This document shows, in pieces, positions 43,642-52,788 of a stretch of 64,000 nucleotides of DNA (its first letter is position 1; each line of letters starts with the position of its first letter). A program made the translations under genes and the position numbers. The notes under the pieces were generated by a model. It was given only the letters and a program-made list of their open reading frames with translations, made no database searches and was not told where the DNA came from. The stretch is from SB11 sp037968475 (GTDB taxonomy: Bacteria > Bacteroidota > Bacteroidia > UBA8524). The DNA is taken from positions 28,221 through 92,220 of the forward strand of contig JBBKVO010000053.1 in assembly GCA_037968475.1 (NCBI GenBank), read 5' to 3'.

Positions 43642-45327
43642 ATGCTGCAAATAAATAACCTTCACCTTTCGCTAACTACTGATAATGGGGTTTTTATAGC
43701 TCTAAATAATATATCGTTATTGGTAAACCCTCAACAATGCACTGCTGTTGTTGGCGAAAGTGGTAGCGGAAAAACCCTTACATCGCTGGCAGTAATGGGT
43801 TTATTACCCCAAAAAGCCATTCATTCAATATCGGGAGAGATATTATTTCACTCGCCCACTAAAGGAAAAATAGATTTACTACAACTTAAACCTAACGAGT
43901 GGCAAGCCATACGTGGTAAAGAAATAGCCATGATTTTTCAGGAGCCTATGACGGCTTTAAACCCTGTGTATACGTGCGGCAAACAGTTGTATGAAAACAT
44001 AGGACTGAACCATAAATTTAGTAAAAAAGAAATAAAAGAAAAGGCCGTTGCTTTGCTTGAAGAAGTAAAGCTGCACGATGTGGTGCGCATACTGGCATCG
44101 TACCCGCACCAACTAAGCGGGGGGCAACGCCAAAGGGTAATGATAGCTATGGCATTGGCACAAAACCCAAGCCTGCTAATTGCCGATGAACCTACCACCG
44201 CGTTGGATGTTACCGTGCAAGCAGCCATAATGGATTTGCTACGAGAGTTGCAACACAGCCGCCAACTAGGCATCCTTTTTATATCGCACGATTTAGGTTT
44301 GGTGCGCAGCATAGCCCAACAAGTTGCGGTGATGTATAAAGGGCAAGTGATGGAAAGCAATGCGGCCGAAAGTATTTTTACCTCGCCACAAAACATATAC
44401 ACGCAAGCCCTGTTGCAGTGCAGTCCTGCCTCACACCCCAATGCACAGGTATTGCCCACGCTAAAAGATTTTTTTGATGAAACCCCAACGGGTTTGGTAG
44501 CCAAACCCTATACTCCGTTTACTGAAAATAGGCTTAAAAAAATTCCTTCAGAAAATGCCGTAATAAGTATAAATAATCTGTTTGTAGAGTATGGAAACGA
44601 TGGCGGTTTTTCATGGTTTAAAAAGAAGGAAGGAAAGAAAGTACTTAACGATATTTCGTTAGAGATATACAAGGGCGAGACCCTTGCTGTTGTTGGCGAA
44701 AGCGGTAGTGGAAAAACCACTTTGGGCATGAGTATTTTGCAAACTACCCAAATAACAGGCGGAACGATTAACTATGCAGGCAAAACCTTTGACCTTAAAA
44801 AATATGCGGGTCGAAAGGAGTTTAGAAAATATTTTCAATTGGTTTTTCAAGACCCATACTCATCATTAAACCCACGCATTACCGTTGGCAGTCAAATTGA
44901 TGAAGCAGTTAAAAATTTTGATGCTGCTGCTAATGCTAAAGCCCGCACGTTTGAATTGTTGAAGATGGTGGGACTGGACGAAACAGCCTACCCAAAATAT
45001 CCCCACGAGTTTTCTGGCGGGCAACGCCAACGTATTTGCATAGCCCGCGCCCTTGCTCCCAATCCACAGTTTTTAGTGTTAGATGAGGCTGTCTCGGCAC
45101 TGGATGTATCGGTACAAGCACAGGTATTAAACTTGCTAAAGAAATTGCAGAAAGAACTGGGCTTGACTTACTTTTTTATCACCCACGACCTTAATGTAGC
45201 CCGCTTTATTGCCGACCGTATTTTGGTAATCCAAAACGGACAGGTGGTTGAATTGCAAGACACTGAAAGTCTTTTCACAAAACCGCAATCGGCCTATACA
45301 CAGCAATTGCTTAGTGCTGCACACTAA
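43642..45327 (+). CDS. Double-ATPase ABC protein for peptide uptake (DppDF/YejF-like fusion)
   Basis: 561 residues with two complete ABC ATPase domains. Walker A GESGSGKT is at residues 38-45 and again at 352-359, with signatures LSGGQRQR and FSGGQRQR and dipeptide-family DPYSSLNPR in the second domain. This fused form, like YejF or GsiA, serves oligopeptide-type importers whose permease and binding protein are encoded elsewhere. Opine, glutathione or microcin C substrates are also known for this architecture. Confidence 0.92.
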   Translation: MLQINNLHLSLTTDNGVFIALNNISLLVNPQQCTAVVGESGSGKTLTSLAVMGLLPQKAIHSISGEILFHSPTKGKIDLLQLKPNEWQAIRGKEIAMIFQEPMTALNPVYTCGKQLYENIGLNHKFSKKEIKEKAVALLEEVKLHDVVRILASYPHQLSGGQRQRVMIAMALAQNPSLLIADEPTTALDVTVQAAIMDLLRELQHSRQLGILFISHDLGLVRSIAQQVAVMYKGQVMESNAAESIFTSPQNIYTQALLQCSPASHPNAQVLPTLKDFFDETPTGLVAKPYTPFTENRLKKIPSENAVISINNLFVEYGNDGGFSWFKKKEGKKVLNDISLEIYKGETLAVVGESGSGKTTLGMSILQTTQITGGTINYAGKTFDLKKYAGRKEFRKYFQLVFQDPYSSLNPRITVGSQIDEAVKNFDAAANAKARTFELLKMVGLDETAYPKYPHEFSGGQRQRICIARALAPNPQFLVLDEAVSALDVSVQAQVLNLLKKLQKELGLTYFFITHDLNVARFIADRILVIQNGQVVELQDTESLFTKPQSAYTQQLLSAAH

Positions 45328-45334
45328 TTTGAAG

Positions 45335-45432
45335 ATAGGATTGAAATCCTATTTTGTTAAGATTACAGCGCGAAGGACGACTTAAGTCGTCCTTCGCGCT
45401 GTAATTGCAATAGAGGTGGGTTTCAACCCGCC
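45335..45432. repeat. Three-hairpin cassette, copy A (left flank of RAYT)
   Basis: Hairpin 1 ATAGGATT/AATCCTAT (45335-45352), a 44-bp perfect palindrome centred on TTAA (45362-45405, outer arm ATTACAGCGCGAAGG) and hairpin 3 GGTGGGTT/AACCCGCC (45415-45432). The same order is repeated in direct orientation at 45888-45985. Confidence 0.9.
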
Positions 45433-45452
45433 GAAAAAAAGTATATTGGTAT

Positions 45453-45881
45453 ATGAAACAGAATAAACTATCGCTGTGGGTACACTTGGTTTGGGGTGTT
45501 AAAAAACGTGAATTTTTAATCACCAATGAACTGCAACCTGCATTGTTTTATAAAATGGATGAAATAGCCGATTCTAAGGGTTATGATATTGTAGAAAAGA
45601 ATGCCATGCCCGACCATGTGCATTTATTAGTAAGGCTTAACCCAACCCACAGCATTAGTGATATGATGAAAAATATTAAAGGCATCACCGCACATTGAAT
45701 AAACCAACAAGGATTGGCTGATACAAAATTTGAATGGCAAGATGGATATGGTGCTTTTACGGTTAGCTCTTTTATGGTGCAAAAAGTAATCGGCTATATC
45801 CAAAACCAGCAACAGCACCATGCCAATAATGACTTTGAAAACGAGATGAAGTACTTAGAAATTTTGGGCAAAGATATTTGA
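45453..45881 (+). pseudogene. REP-associated tyrosine transposase (IS200-like Y1), interrupted by in-frame TGA
   Basis: 142 codons in one frame with a TGA at 45696-45698 after residue 81. The first part has WVHLVWGVKKRE and the HUH pair in MPDHVHLLVRL; the second part continues in the same frame with FEWQDGYGAFTVSS and VIGYIQNQQQHH, which holds the catalytic Tyr in YIQNQ. The stop is where homologs I recall have Trp, a single TGG to TGA change. Both catalytic parts are otherwise intact, so decay is recent or the base is a sequencing error. Confidence 0.85.
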
Positions 45882-45887
45882 GGTGTG

Positions 45888-45985
45888 ATAGGATTGAAAT
45901 CCTATCCTGTTAAGATTACAATCAGAAGGACGACTTAAGTCGTCCTTCTGATTGTAATCGCAAAAGAGGTGGGTTTCAACCCGCC
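45888..45985. repeat. Three-hairpin cassette, copy B (right flank of RAYT)
   Basis: Hairpins at 45888-45905, 45915-45958 (outer arm ATTACAATCAGAAGG) and 45968-45985. The first and third are identical to copy A; the central palindrome differs from A at matched positions on both arms. Confidence 0.9.
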
Positions 45986-46001
45986 GAAAAAATCATAGTA
46001 A

Positions 46002-48713
46002 CTACTTATTAGCCTTCACCACTTTATGTATGCTTTGGCTATCGCCCATTTTAAGGCTTAGGTAATACATTCCCTCACTTAAAGCTGAAATATCAATACG
46101 GTTTTCACCCTCGTTAATTTGTTGGGTGGTGTGCAGCACTTCTTTGCCTTGTGCATCAAAAATGCTTAGCTCGCCCAAACCACCAAAGCTGTTGTTATTG
46201 GCTATAAACAAATAATCGCCGCTAACGGGGACAGGGTATACGCTTATATTTTTATCAAGTGTTTTGGTTGAGTTTAAAATAGTCCATACTTGGAAATAGG
46301 CAGTATCAGTTTTGCACCCGTTAGTGTCTCTTGCTACTGCTTTTATTGTAGCCGATAGCAAACCGTTATCCCAACGCAGGTGCATACTATCGTTAAACGT
46401 TTGCGCAAAATCAGGTGTTTGGCTCACACTCCATGTATAATTATATCCTGCACTACCTCCATTAATGGTATAAGTGTATTGGCGAGCGTGTTTTATAAAA
46501 GGTTCGCCGCTTATAGAAAATGGTATAGGCTTGTACACTGGACTTAATATCTCTGGTGAAGAAACGCCCGAAGTACAACCTGTAACCGTATCAGTCGTGG
46601 TAAGAGTTACCGAATGCACACCTGCTGTAATAAATGTTTTGGTTGGACTTTGTAAGTTGCTTATACTTCCATCGCTAAAATTCCATTCATATTTAACCCC
46701 CACAGCAGTGGTTGCCATCCTATATTCGTTGCTATCCAAGCATAACCCATTATTAACTGTGATAAAGGTATTTGAAGGAATATTGTTTACCACTATCATT
46801 CTTGAAATACTATCTATACACCCTTGTTGTGAGGTTACAATCAAACGTACTTTATGGGTTAGTAATGTTTTTGGTACAAATACAAAAGAATCAGTAAAAG
46901 TGGTATCATCTCCGCCTATCTGCCAGTTTTGTGTATAGGGTGCATTGTGTGTAGTTCCATTTTTTATGATAAATGGGGCTGTGCCGTAACACAACGCCGT
47001 ATCACTAAGTACTATTACAGGTTTTGGCGCGGGATAAAAACTTACACTATCCGTAACGCCCAAGGCCATATTGTAGTAACTGCCCGATGGAGTTTTTTGC
47101 AATCTTTCAGCACGCACCATATAGTAGTAATGGCCTGCGGGTGCAGCACCATCAACAAAACTATCGGCTGTGGTAGTGGCTACCCATTTGTATTCATCGT
47201 CCAAACCTATCGACCTATATATGCGGTAACCGCTTACACCTGTATCAGCACTGGCAGTCCATTTTAGGTTTATACCACTACAACTTGGGGTTATTGTAAG
47301 GTTTGATGCCGCCGACATAGGGTGTAAACGCAACGAAGGATCGCCCATTAAGCCCATATGTACGCCATTGCTAACATACTCTGAAAAATATAAGTTTCGG
47401 GGCGAATTGGCCGAAGCCGTAGCACAATACCCTACTGTTTTCCCCAAAGCCATTTGGTGATAATAATATACAGGTCTGCCGCTCCACGTCGAAGTCAAAA
47501 TAAGTGAACGTGATGCTAGCGGTGCTTTTAATAGATTGTTGGTATTATCCCAATCGCCAAAATAACTACCAAAAAAAGAAGTAAAAGGACTGGTAAGTGA
47601 ATCGTTTACAAAATCGCTGGTATTTGCTATGCCCGAACTAGAGGTATAACTACCAAAGCCGCTTGTAGTAGTAAACATATACGAGCGCGCTTTTAATTCC
47701 GTTAAAAAATCAGCCTCACGTATAGAGTCGCCAAACATACCTGAGTAGCTTCCCCAACCACCGCGCACAAAGGCTTCACCGCCAAAGCTACCTATGGCAT
47801 CTTCAATTAGTCCGCGCAATACTATTGCATATTGGTTTTGTTTAAAACCATGTGCTTTAGCTAAATAACGTTTAGTAAGCAAAGTATCATTAAGGCCAAA
47901 AGCAGGCATATTAAACATATCTACCCTGCCTACATCCAATTTAGCACTACCGGGTACAATGGCATCGGCATCAAATTTACCGTCGTTGGGTATATTATAA
48001 TTTCGGGGACTTGATGATACTTTTACATTCAGTACATAGTCTGTCCACTGGCCGTTACTAGGGTCGGCATAATACAAATCGGCAGGCCATGCGCCGTAGT
48101 GGTCGGTATGTCCGTCAGGCCCTACATAGCCTGAATACGGCACGGGAACGTGTCCCAATAAATACACCGATTTAAAGTTTACCGAATCTTGTTGCCACAA
48201 TGATGTAATATGTTGTTTTACCTGTATGGCTGTACCTGTGCGACTAACATAGCGGGTAATTACCTGCCAGCCATCGCCGCGCAAATCGGCTTGTAGTTGT
48301 TCAATTTCAGTAGCCAAAGGCAGCAAATAATTACTATCTACCAACAGCATCAGTTTACCGCGATAATTGTAATTATCCAGCCCATCGGCAGCATATATAT
48401 AACCATAACCGTTATAGTTTGGTGTTAGTTTAACTACTTGATATTCTATACCCTGCCCTGCACTCACAGTACTATCAGTAAAAGTAGTATCTGTAGGTGA
48501 AAGCGTAGCTCTTGCAGTCCAGCTAAGGTCTGAGGGTGCTTTTGAAAAAACCTTGTATTGGGTGGCCGCAGCTGCCTTATTCCAACTGAGTTGAAAATGC
48601 AAAGGGCTTTGTTGTACCGATAGTTTTATGCCTACGGTATAGTCTTTTGAGGTTTGCCCGAAGGTGTACACCGACACCATAAGGGCAATGATAAAGAGGG
48701 TTAGCTTTTTCAC
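46002..48713 (-). CDS. Large T9SS cargo, possible inactive gingipain-like fold
   Basis: 903 residues from a GTG at 48713 that gives a normal MKKLTLF-type signal peptide; a TTG three codons earlier is disfavoured by a TAACTTTG box at 48720-48727. Blocks VYLLGHVPVPY, AKLDVGRVDM and SFFGSYFGDWD sit where C25 (gingipain) peptidases have the GD, GR and GHG motifs, but the expected His (GHGS) and Cys are not seen, so an inactive C25-like fold is my tentative reading. A fibronectin-like domain (~470-560), PKD-like domains and a T9SS sorting domain (ISVYPVPVSGDYLFI) follow. Confidence 0.78.
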   Translation of the reverse strand: MKKLTLFIIALMVSVYTFGQTSKDYTVGIKLSVQQSPLHFQLSWNKAAAATQYKVFSKAPSDLSWTARATLSPTDTTFTDSTVSAGQGIEYQVVKLTPNYNGYGYIYAADGLDNYNYRGKLMLLVDSNYLLPLATEIEQLQADLRGDGWQVITRYVSRTGTAIQVKQHITSLWQQDSVNFKSVYLLGHVPVPYSGYVGPDGHTDHYGAWPADLYYADPSNGQWTDYVLNVKVSSSPRNYNIPNDGKFDADAIVPGSAKLDVGRVDMFNMPAFGLNDTLLTKRYLAKAHGFKQNQYAIVLRGLIEDAIGSFGGEAFVRGGWGSYSGMFGDSIREADFLTELKARSYMFTTTSGFGSYTSSSGIANTSDFVNDSLTSPFTSFFGSYFGDWDNTNNLLKAPLASRSLILTSTWSGRPVYYYHQMALGKTVGYCATASANSPRNLYFSEYVSNGVHMGLMGDPSLRLHPMSAASNLTITPSCSGINLKWTASADTGVSGYRIYRSIGLDDEYKWVATTTADSFVDGAAPAGHYYYMVRAERLQKTPSGSYYNMALGVTDSVSFYPAPKPVIVLSDTALCYGTAPFIIKNGTTHNAPYTQNWQIGGDDTTFTDSFVFVPKTLLTHKVRLIVTSQQGCIDSISRMIVVNNIPSNTFITVNNGLCLDSNEYRMATTAVGVKYEWNFSDGSISNLQSPTKTFITAGVHSVTLTTTDTVTGCTSGVSSPEILSPVYKPIPFSISGEPFIKHARQYTYTINGGSAGYNYTWSVSQTPDFAQTFNDSMHLRWDNGLLSATIKAVARDTNGCKTDTAYFQVWTILNSTKTLDKNISVYPVPVSGDYLFIANNNSFGGLGELSIFDAQGKEVLHTTQQINEGENRIDISALSEGMYYLSLKMGDSQSIHKVVKANK

Positions 48714-48719
48714 TAACGC

Positions 48720-48727
48720 CAAAGTTA
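48720..48727 (-). promoter_or_regulatory. -7 box TAACTTTG
   Basis: Minus-strand TAACTTTG, exact TAnnTTTG, 6 nt before the GTG at 48713. Confidence 0.5.
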
Positions 48728-48816
48728 CAAATAGTTTACAATCAATTTTTTATTTCTGTTTAACTAAAGTTGGAAGCAGATATCTTGGCGGCTTTGCGCC
48801 TTGGCGTGCTACAACC

Positions 48817-49287
48817 CTAATTCACAATTTTATTGGCACAGTACGAGCTGGCAAAAGCATCAGGTTTGGCTTTAAAAATAAAACCCATGCTTAGTATATA
48901 ACCCATGGCCTCGCTAAGTGCACTGTTTGATTTGAATTGAGGGCTGGTATTTATATCAGCGTGAACCTCAAGTTCTACATGGTATTTATCCAGCATATTA
49001 CACAATTGGTAGGCAATATCAATAGATTTTGCTACCTCGTTTAGCATACGCTCTTTTACGCTAATGCCTGCTTTTTGTTTGTCGGTTTTAATAAACATAA
49101 AACCGCCGCGTTTATCGCGCACAAATACAATTACGGTAGCATATTCTATCACCTCGCCATATACTTGCGAGTCGGTACCAATGCATACTTTTAGTTTGTT
49201 GCCTAGCTTGCGTTCGTTCAAGATGGTCTTCTCCACCTCGGCAATAATGTCGTCGCTAAGTTTTGATCCATCTAGTTTTCTCCACAT
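48817..49287 (-). CDS. RNase H-like YkuK family protein
   Basis: 156 residues. KVCIGTDSQVYGEVIEYATVI begins an RNase H-like fold with its first acidic residue, and VELEVHADINTSPQFKSN carries the next acidic site. This matches the YkuK/DUF458 family, whose substrate is unknown. No signal peptide. It stands alone, with a 370-bp gap downstream of its start before the next gene. Confidence 0.88.
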   Translation of the reverse strand: MWRKLDGSKLSDDIIAEVEKTILNERKLGNKLKVCIGTDSQVYGEVIEYATVIVFVRDKRGGFMFIKTDKQKAGISVKERMLNEVAKSIDIAYQLCNMLDKYHVELEVHADINTSPQFKSNSALSEAMGYILSMGFIFKAKPDAFASSYCANKIVN

Positions 49288-49444
49288 ACTATCAAAGATA
49301 GCAATTGTGTCGACTAATTGAATATCAATTTATTGTAAAGAAAATTTGGATATGGATAAGGATGTGGGTAACGATAATTGATGATTTTTCAATTTAGCTT
49401 TTGGCCATTTGCCTTTGGCTATTAGCAAACAGCCCACCGCACAG

Positions 49445-49514
49445 ATTCCCATTTTAAATGGGAATGACGGACAGCCGCACCGCAGCGCGTTGTCATATTG
49501 AGCGGAGTCGAAAT
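49445..49514. repeat. Intergenic palindrome and GAGCGGAGTCGAA repeat
   Basis: ATTCCCATTT pairs with AAATGGGAAT at 49445-49465. TGTCATATTGAGCGGAGTCG (49491-49510) resembles TGTCATCCTGAGCGTAGTCG at 53243-53262. The 49288-49657 gap holds these and the terminator below, but no gene. Confidence 0.55.
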
Positions 49515-49588
49515 ATGGGAGCGTAGAACGCCTGCTGCACCCTCTGCAACTCTTCACATCTTCTTCCCCAAACTCTCGATTAAATAAG

Positions 49589-49637
49589 AAAACCGAAATT
49601 CTAAAAATAGAGTGCCCATTTTTAGAATTTCGGTTTT
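49589..49637. terminator. Strong hairpin terminator after ettA
   Basis: A 20-bp perfect stem (49589-49608 with 49618-49637) with a 9-nt loop, A/T-rich, 20 bp beyond the ettA stop. T-rich ends in both directions. Confidence 0.85.
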
Positions 49638-49657
49638 AGAATTTTTGAATTTCTTAT

Positions 49658-51325
49658 TTATACCAGTTTTTTAAACCTCACCCTTGTGGGTGCTGCATCG
49701 CCTAAGCGTTTTTTACGGTTCTCTTCGTAGTCGCTAAAGTTACCTTCAAACCAATACGCGGTAGAGTTTCCTTCAAAAGCTAATATGTGGGTTGCTACCC
49801 TATCTAAAAACCACCTGTCGTGGCTAATAATAACGGCGCAACCTGCAAAGTTTTCAAGGGCTTCTTCAAGCGCACGCAGGGTGTTTATATCAATATCGTT
49901 GGTAGGCTCATCCAGTAGTAGCACATTACCGCCATCTTTTAGGGTAAGTGATAAATGCACACGATTACGCTCACCACCTGATAGCACACCTACTTTCTTG
50001 CTTTGGTCGTTACCGCCAAAGTTAAATTTAGAGATGTAGGCACGCGAGTTTATTTGCTTATCGCCCAACATCATCGTATCAGTTCCGCCTGCAATTACCT
50101 CAAATACAGTTTTATCAGGCTCCAGCCCATCATGGCTTTGGTCTACATAAGCAGTTTTTACAGTTTCACCTACTTTAAACGTGCCTTTATCGGGTTGTTC
50201 TAAACCCAATATCATTTTAAACAACGTGGTTTTACCCGCACCGTTAGGGCCAATAACGCCCACTATACCTGCTTTGGGAAGATTAAAACTTAAATCTTCA
50301 AACAACAGTTTATCTCCAAAGGCTTTGCTTACGCCTTGCGCTTCTATAACCACATCACCCAAGCGAGGGCCTGCGGGAATAAACAATTCTAATTTAGATT
50401 CTCTTTCTTTTCCGCCTTCGCTCATTAGCTTATCATAAGCTGCCAAACGGGCTTTACCTTTTGATTGACGAGCTTTTGGAGCCATACGCACCCACTCCAA
50501 CTCACGCTCCAACGTTTTTTGGCGTTTGCTTTCGGTTTTCTCTTCTTGCGCCATACGCATCGATTTTTGCTCTAACCAACTGCTGTAATTGCCTTTCCAA
50601 GGAATACCCTCGCCCCTATCCAATTCTAATATCCAACCGGCTACATTATCCAAAAAGTACCTATCGTGCGTTACGGCTATAACTGTACCCTTATACTCTT
50701 GCAAATAACGCTCAAGCCACAATACGCTTTCAGCATCCAAGTGGTTGGTAGGCTCATCCAATAACAAAATATCAGGTTCGCTTAATAATAAGCGGCACAT
50801 GGCCACACGACGGCGTTCACCACCCGAAAGATTAGCCACAGGCGCATCACCCTCAGGGCAACGCAAAGCATCCATCGCTACTTCAAGCCTTTGGTCTAAT
50901 TCCCAAGCATTGTACTGGTCAATTTTTTCCATCAACTCCGATTGCCTGTCAATCAATTTCATCATTTCATCCTCTTCAATAGGCTCTGATAGTTTCTCAT
51001 TCACAGCATCGTATTCGGTCAGTACATCAACAATGTGTTGCACACCTTCTTGCACTATTTCTTTTACCGTTTTGGTATTGTCCAGTTCAGGCTCTTGAGA
51101 CAAATAGCCAATTTTATACCCCGGGCTAAATACTACTTCGCCCAAATGGTCTTTATCTAAACCTGCAATAATTTTTAGCAGGCTCGATTTTCCTGAACCG
51201 TTTAAACCTAAAACACCAATTTTAGCACCGTAGAAAAATGATAGGTAAATGTTTTTAAGTACTTGTTTTTGTGGAGGGTAAATTTTGCTTACGCGCTCCA
51301 TTGAGAATATTATTTTTTCAGACAT
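49658..51325 (-). CDS. ettA: Energy-dependent translational throttle protein EttA (ABC-F)
   Basis: 555 residues with two ABC domains: Walker A GLNGSGKSS and GPNGAGKTT, signatures LSGGERRRVAM and LSGGERNRVHL, and the EttA-type interdomain linker with WVRMAPKARQSKGKARL. There is no membrane domain. ABC-F proteins of this type bind the ribosomal E site and couple translation to ATP/ADP ratio. Length and C-terminus (RVRFKKLV) fit EttA rather than antibiotic-protection ABC-Fs. Confidence 0.95.
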   Translation of the reverse strand: MSEKIIFSMERVSKIYPPQKQVLKNIYLSFFYGAKIGVLGLNGSGKSSLLKIIAGLDKDHLGEVVFSPGYKIGYLSQEPELDNTKTVKEIVQEGVQHIVDVLTEYDAVNEKLSEPIEEDEMMKLIDRQSELMEKIDQYNAWELDQRLEVAMDALRCPEGDAPVANLSGGERRRVAMCRLLLSEPDILLLDEPTNHLDAESVLWLERYLQEYKGTVIAVTHDRYFLDNVAGWILELDRGEGIPWKGNYSSWLEQKSMRMAQEEKTESKRQKTLERELEWVRMAPKARQSKGKARLAAYDKLMSEGGKERESKLELFIPAGPRLGDVVIEAQGVSKAFGDKLLFEDLSFNLPKAGIVGVIGPNGAGKTTLFKMILGLEQPDKGTFKVGETVKTAYVDQSHDGLEPDKTVFEVIAGGTDTMMLGDKQINSRAYISKFNFGGNDQSKKVGVLSGGERNRVHLSLTLKDGGNVLLLDEPTNDIDINTLRALEEALENFAGCAVIISHDRWFLDRVATHILAFEGNSTAYWFEGNFSDYEENRKKRLGDAAPTRVRFKKLV

Positions 51326-51399
51326 ATTGTTTCGGGTAGAATTTTTTGGAAGTGCAAAGTAAAGGCGAATTTTTCATCTGCTAAAGTTTATTTGCCAAA

Positions 51400-51855
51400 T
51401 CAATCATCAATTTTTGCTCTATCGGCAACTTTTACATACGTATCAAGTTTGTTCATATCAGCAAATATGGGGGCTAACACATTTACAAACCTTAGCTGGT
51501 TTTCTTTGCTATCGGCATAGGCATAAAATCCACCTGCTTCAGGGTCAAAATCAATATGGTTTAATAACTCTGCATCTTCTTTTTCTAATATTTGGATAAT
51601 GTGGCCTGCCCAGCATTCTCCATTGCCTTCGTATCCATGTTTGGCAAAAAAATCATAATACTTGGGAAACAGCTTTTCTGATTCAAGTGCTACAACAATG
51701 GTATGCTGGCCATTATCCATAATCTCAAAAGGGAAATAATCTTTCATTGCACCTGCTGTTGATGTATTGGTTTGTTGGGGCAACTTATTTTTTGGCGCGC
51801 TAGTACATCCAAAAAACAATAGCACTACGCTGATGCGAAAAATGGCTTTTATCAT
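51400..51855 (-). CDS. Imm51-like domain lipoprotein
   Basis: 151 residues from the ATG at 51855. Lipobox FFGC gives lipidated C17. The rest has a FFAKHGYEGNGECWAGHI block and LLNHIDFDPEAGGFYAYADS, which match the Imm51 immunity-protein family as I recall it. No toxin gene is visible nearby. It may protect against a foreign toxin, or the fold may have been reused. Divergent from the methyltransferase gene. Confidence 0.7.
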   Translation of the reverse strand: MIKAIFRISVVLLFFGCTSAPKNKLPQQTNTSTAGAMKDYFPFEIMDNGQHTIVVALESEKLFPKYYDFFAKHGYEGNGECWAGHIIQILEKEDAELLNHIDFDPEAGGFYAYADSKENQLRFVNVLAPIFADMNKLDTYVKVADRAKIDD

Positions 51856-51974
51856 TACTGCAAAATAATAATTTGTGCGCACCTACACTATTACGTAGCT
51901 GCACAATCGGCTACAAAATTAACAACTACAATTTGGATGAGCCAATCAAAAATAAGGGTAGTTTTGTTATTACT

Positions 51975-52676
51975 ATGAAAAATAATCTTTTGGTTAAACT
52001 ACTTATAAAGCTTAGGCTGATAAACCCTAACAAAAAAATTGCCGAACAATTACGCCAACCGCACGGAGAAATGGGGCAATACGTGGGCAAACAGATGAAT
52101 GTAGCCAACCGTCAGTTGTACAACTTCATGCTTGAAAAGATAAACCTTAGCAATAATGAAAGTGCTTTGGAAATTGGCTATGGCAATGGTGATTTTTTTA
52201 AAGAGATTATTAAGAAAACCCAAGTAGGTAAATTGAGTGGGATAGACTTCTCACGCGATATGTATAAGGAAGCCATTACAACTAATGAGGATTTAATTAA
52301 AGAGGGTAAACTTGAACTTCACTTTGGCAGTAGTGATGCTATGCCTTTTGAGGATAATAGTTTTGACAAGGTATACTGCCTTAACGTGGTGTATTTTTGG
52401 CAACATCCAGCGCATCATTTAAAAGAGATATTGCGCGTACTAAAACCCAACGGCACTTTTTATGCGGGCATACGTACCAGAGAATCAATGCTAAAAATGC
52501 CTTTTATTAAGTATGGTTTCACTATTTATGACCCTAGTGATTTTGAAGAGGTTTTGAAACAAAATGGCTTTGCAAGTATTACCCACACGCTTACTATTGA
52601 AAATGGTGTTGAATACGACGGGAGTACGTTTGATATAAACTCGGCGTGTGTGCAAGGCAACAAGCCTGTTGTGTAA
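51975..52676 (+). CDS. Class I SAM-dependent methyltransferase
   Basis: 233 residues from ATG at 51975. Motif I is ALEIGYGNGDFF, motif II includes GIDFSRDMYKEA and motif IV is FDKVYCLNVVYFW. It is of the UbiE/COQ5 or methyltransf_11 type. Substrate unknown; the N-terminus has a short hydrophobic helix. A repeat-rich 0.7-kb region follows its stop. Confidence 0.85.
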   Translation: MKNNLLVKLLIKLRLINPNKKIAEQLRQPHGEMGQYVGKQMNVANRQLYNFMLEKINLSNNESALEIGYGNGDFFKEIIKKTQVGKLSGIDFSRDMYKEAITTNEDLIKEGKLELHFGSSDAMPFEDNSFDKVYCLNVVYFWQHPAHHLKEILRVLKPNGTFYAGIRTRESMLKMPFIKYGFTIYDPSDFEEVLKQNGFASITHTLTIENGVEYDGSTFDINSACVQGNKPVV

Positions 52677-52690
52677 ATTATTACTGGTTT

Positions 52691-52788
52691 ACGGTGGGTT
52701 TGACCCCCCGTTTTTTCAATTACAGCGCAATGCGGGGTTTAAAACCCCGCATTGCGCTGTAATTCCAAAGAATAGGATTTTATATCCT
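52691..52788. repeat. Three-hairpin cassette, solo copy C (inverted orientation)
   Basis: Hairpin 3-type ACGGTGGGT/ACCCCCCGT (52691-52711), a long palindrome with arms 52718-52740 and 52742-52764 (outer arm ATTACAGCGCAATGCG) and hairpin 1-type AGGAT/ATCCT (52774-52788). The order is reversed relative to copies A and B, and no transposase is adjacent. Confidence 0.85.

Larger units (their letters stand above)
45335..45985 (+). mobile_element. RAYT element: transposase pseudogene between two three-hairpin repeats
   Basis: The IS200-like transposase reading frame is bracketed by direct repeats A and B of about 98 bp each. This is the architecture of REP-associated tyrosine transposases, although repeats at classical RAYTs are often inverted. 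Confidence 0.75.

Noticed and set aside
43938..44504. 188-residue minus-strand frame inside the ABC gene
   Set aside because: Overlaps a complete ATPase gene whose motifs are intact; the antisense protein shows Ser/Cys-rich shadow composition.
45696..45698. Selenocysteine recoding at the TGA in the transposase
   Set aside because: Family members have Trp here, not Cys, and I saw no selenocysteine-insertion context; a TGG-to-TGA mutation or sequence error is simpler.
45335..45985. CRISPR-like repeats
   Set aside because: Only two repeats with long palindromes bracketing a transposase; no regular short spacers or cas genes.
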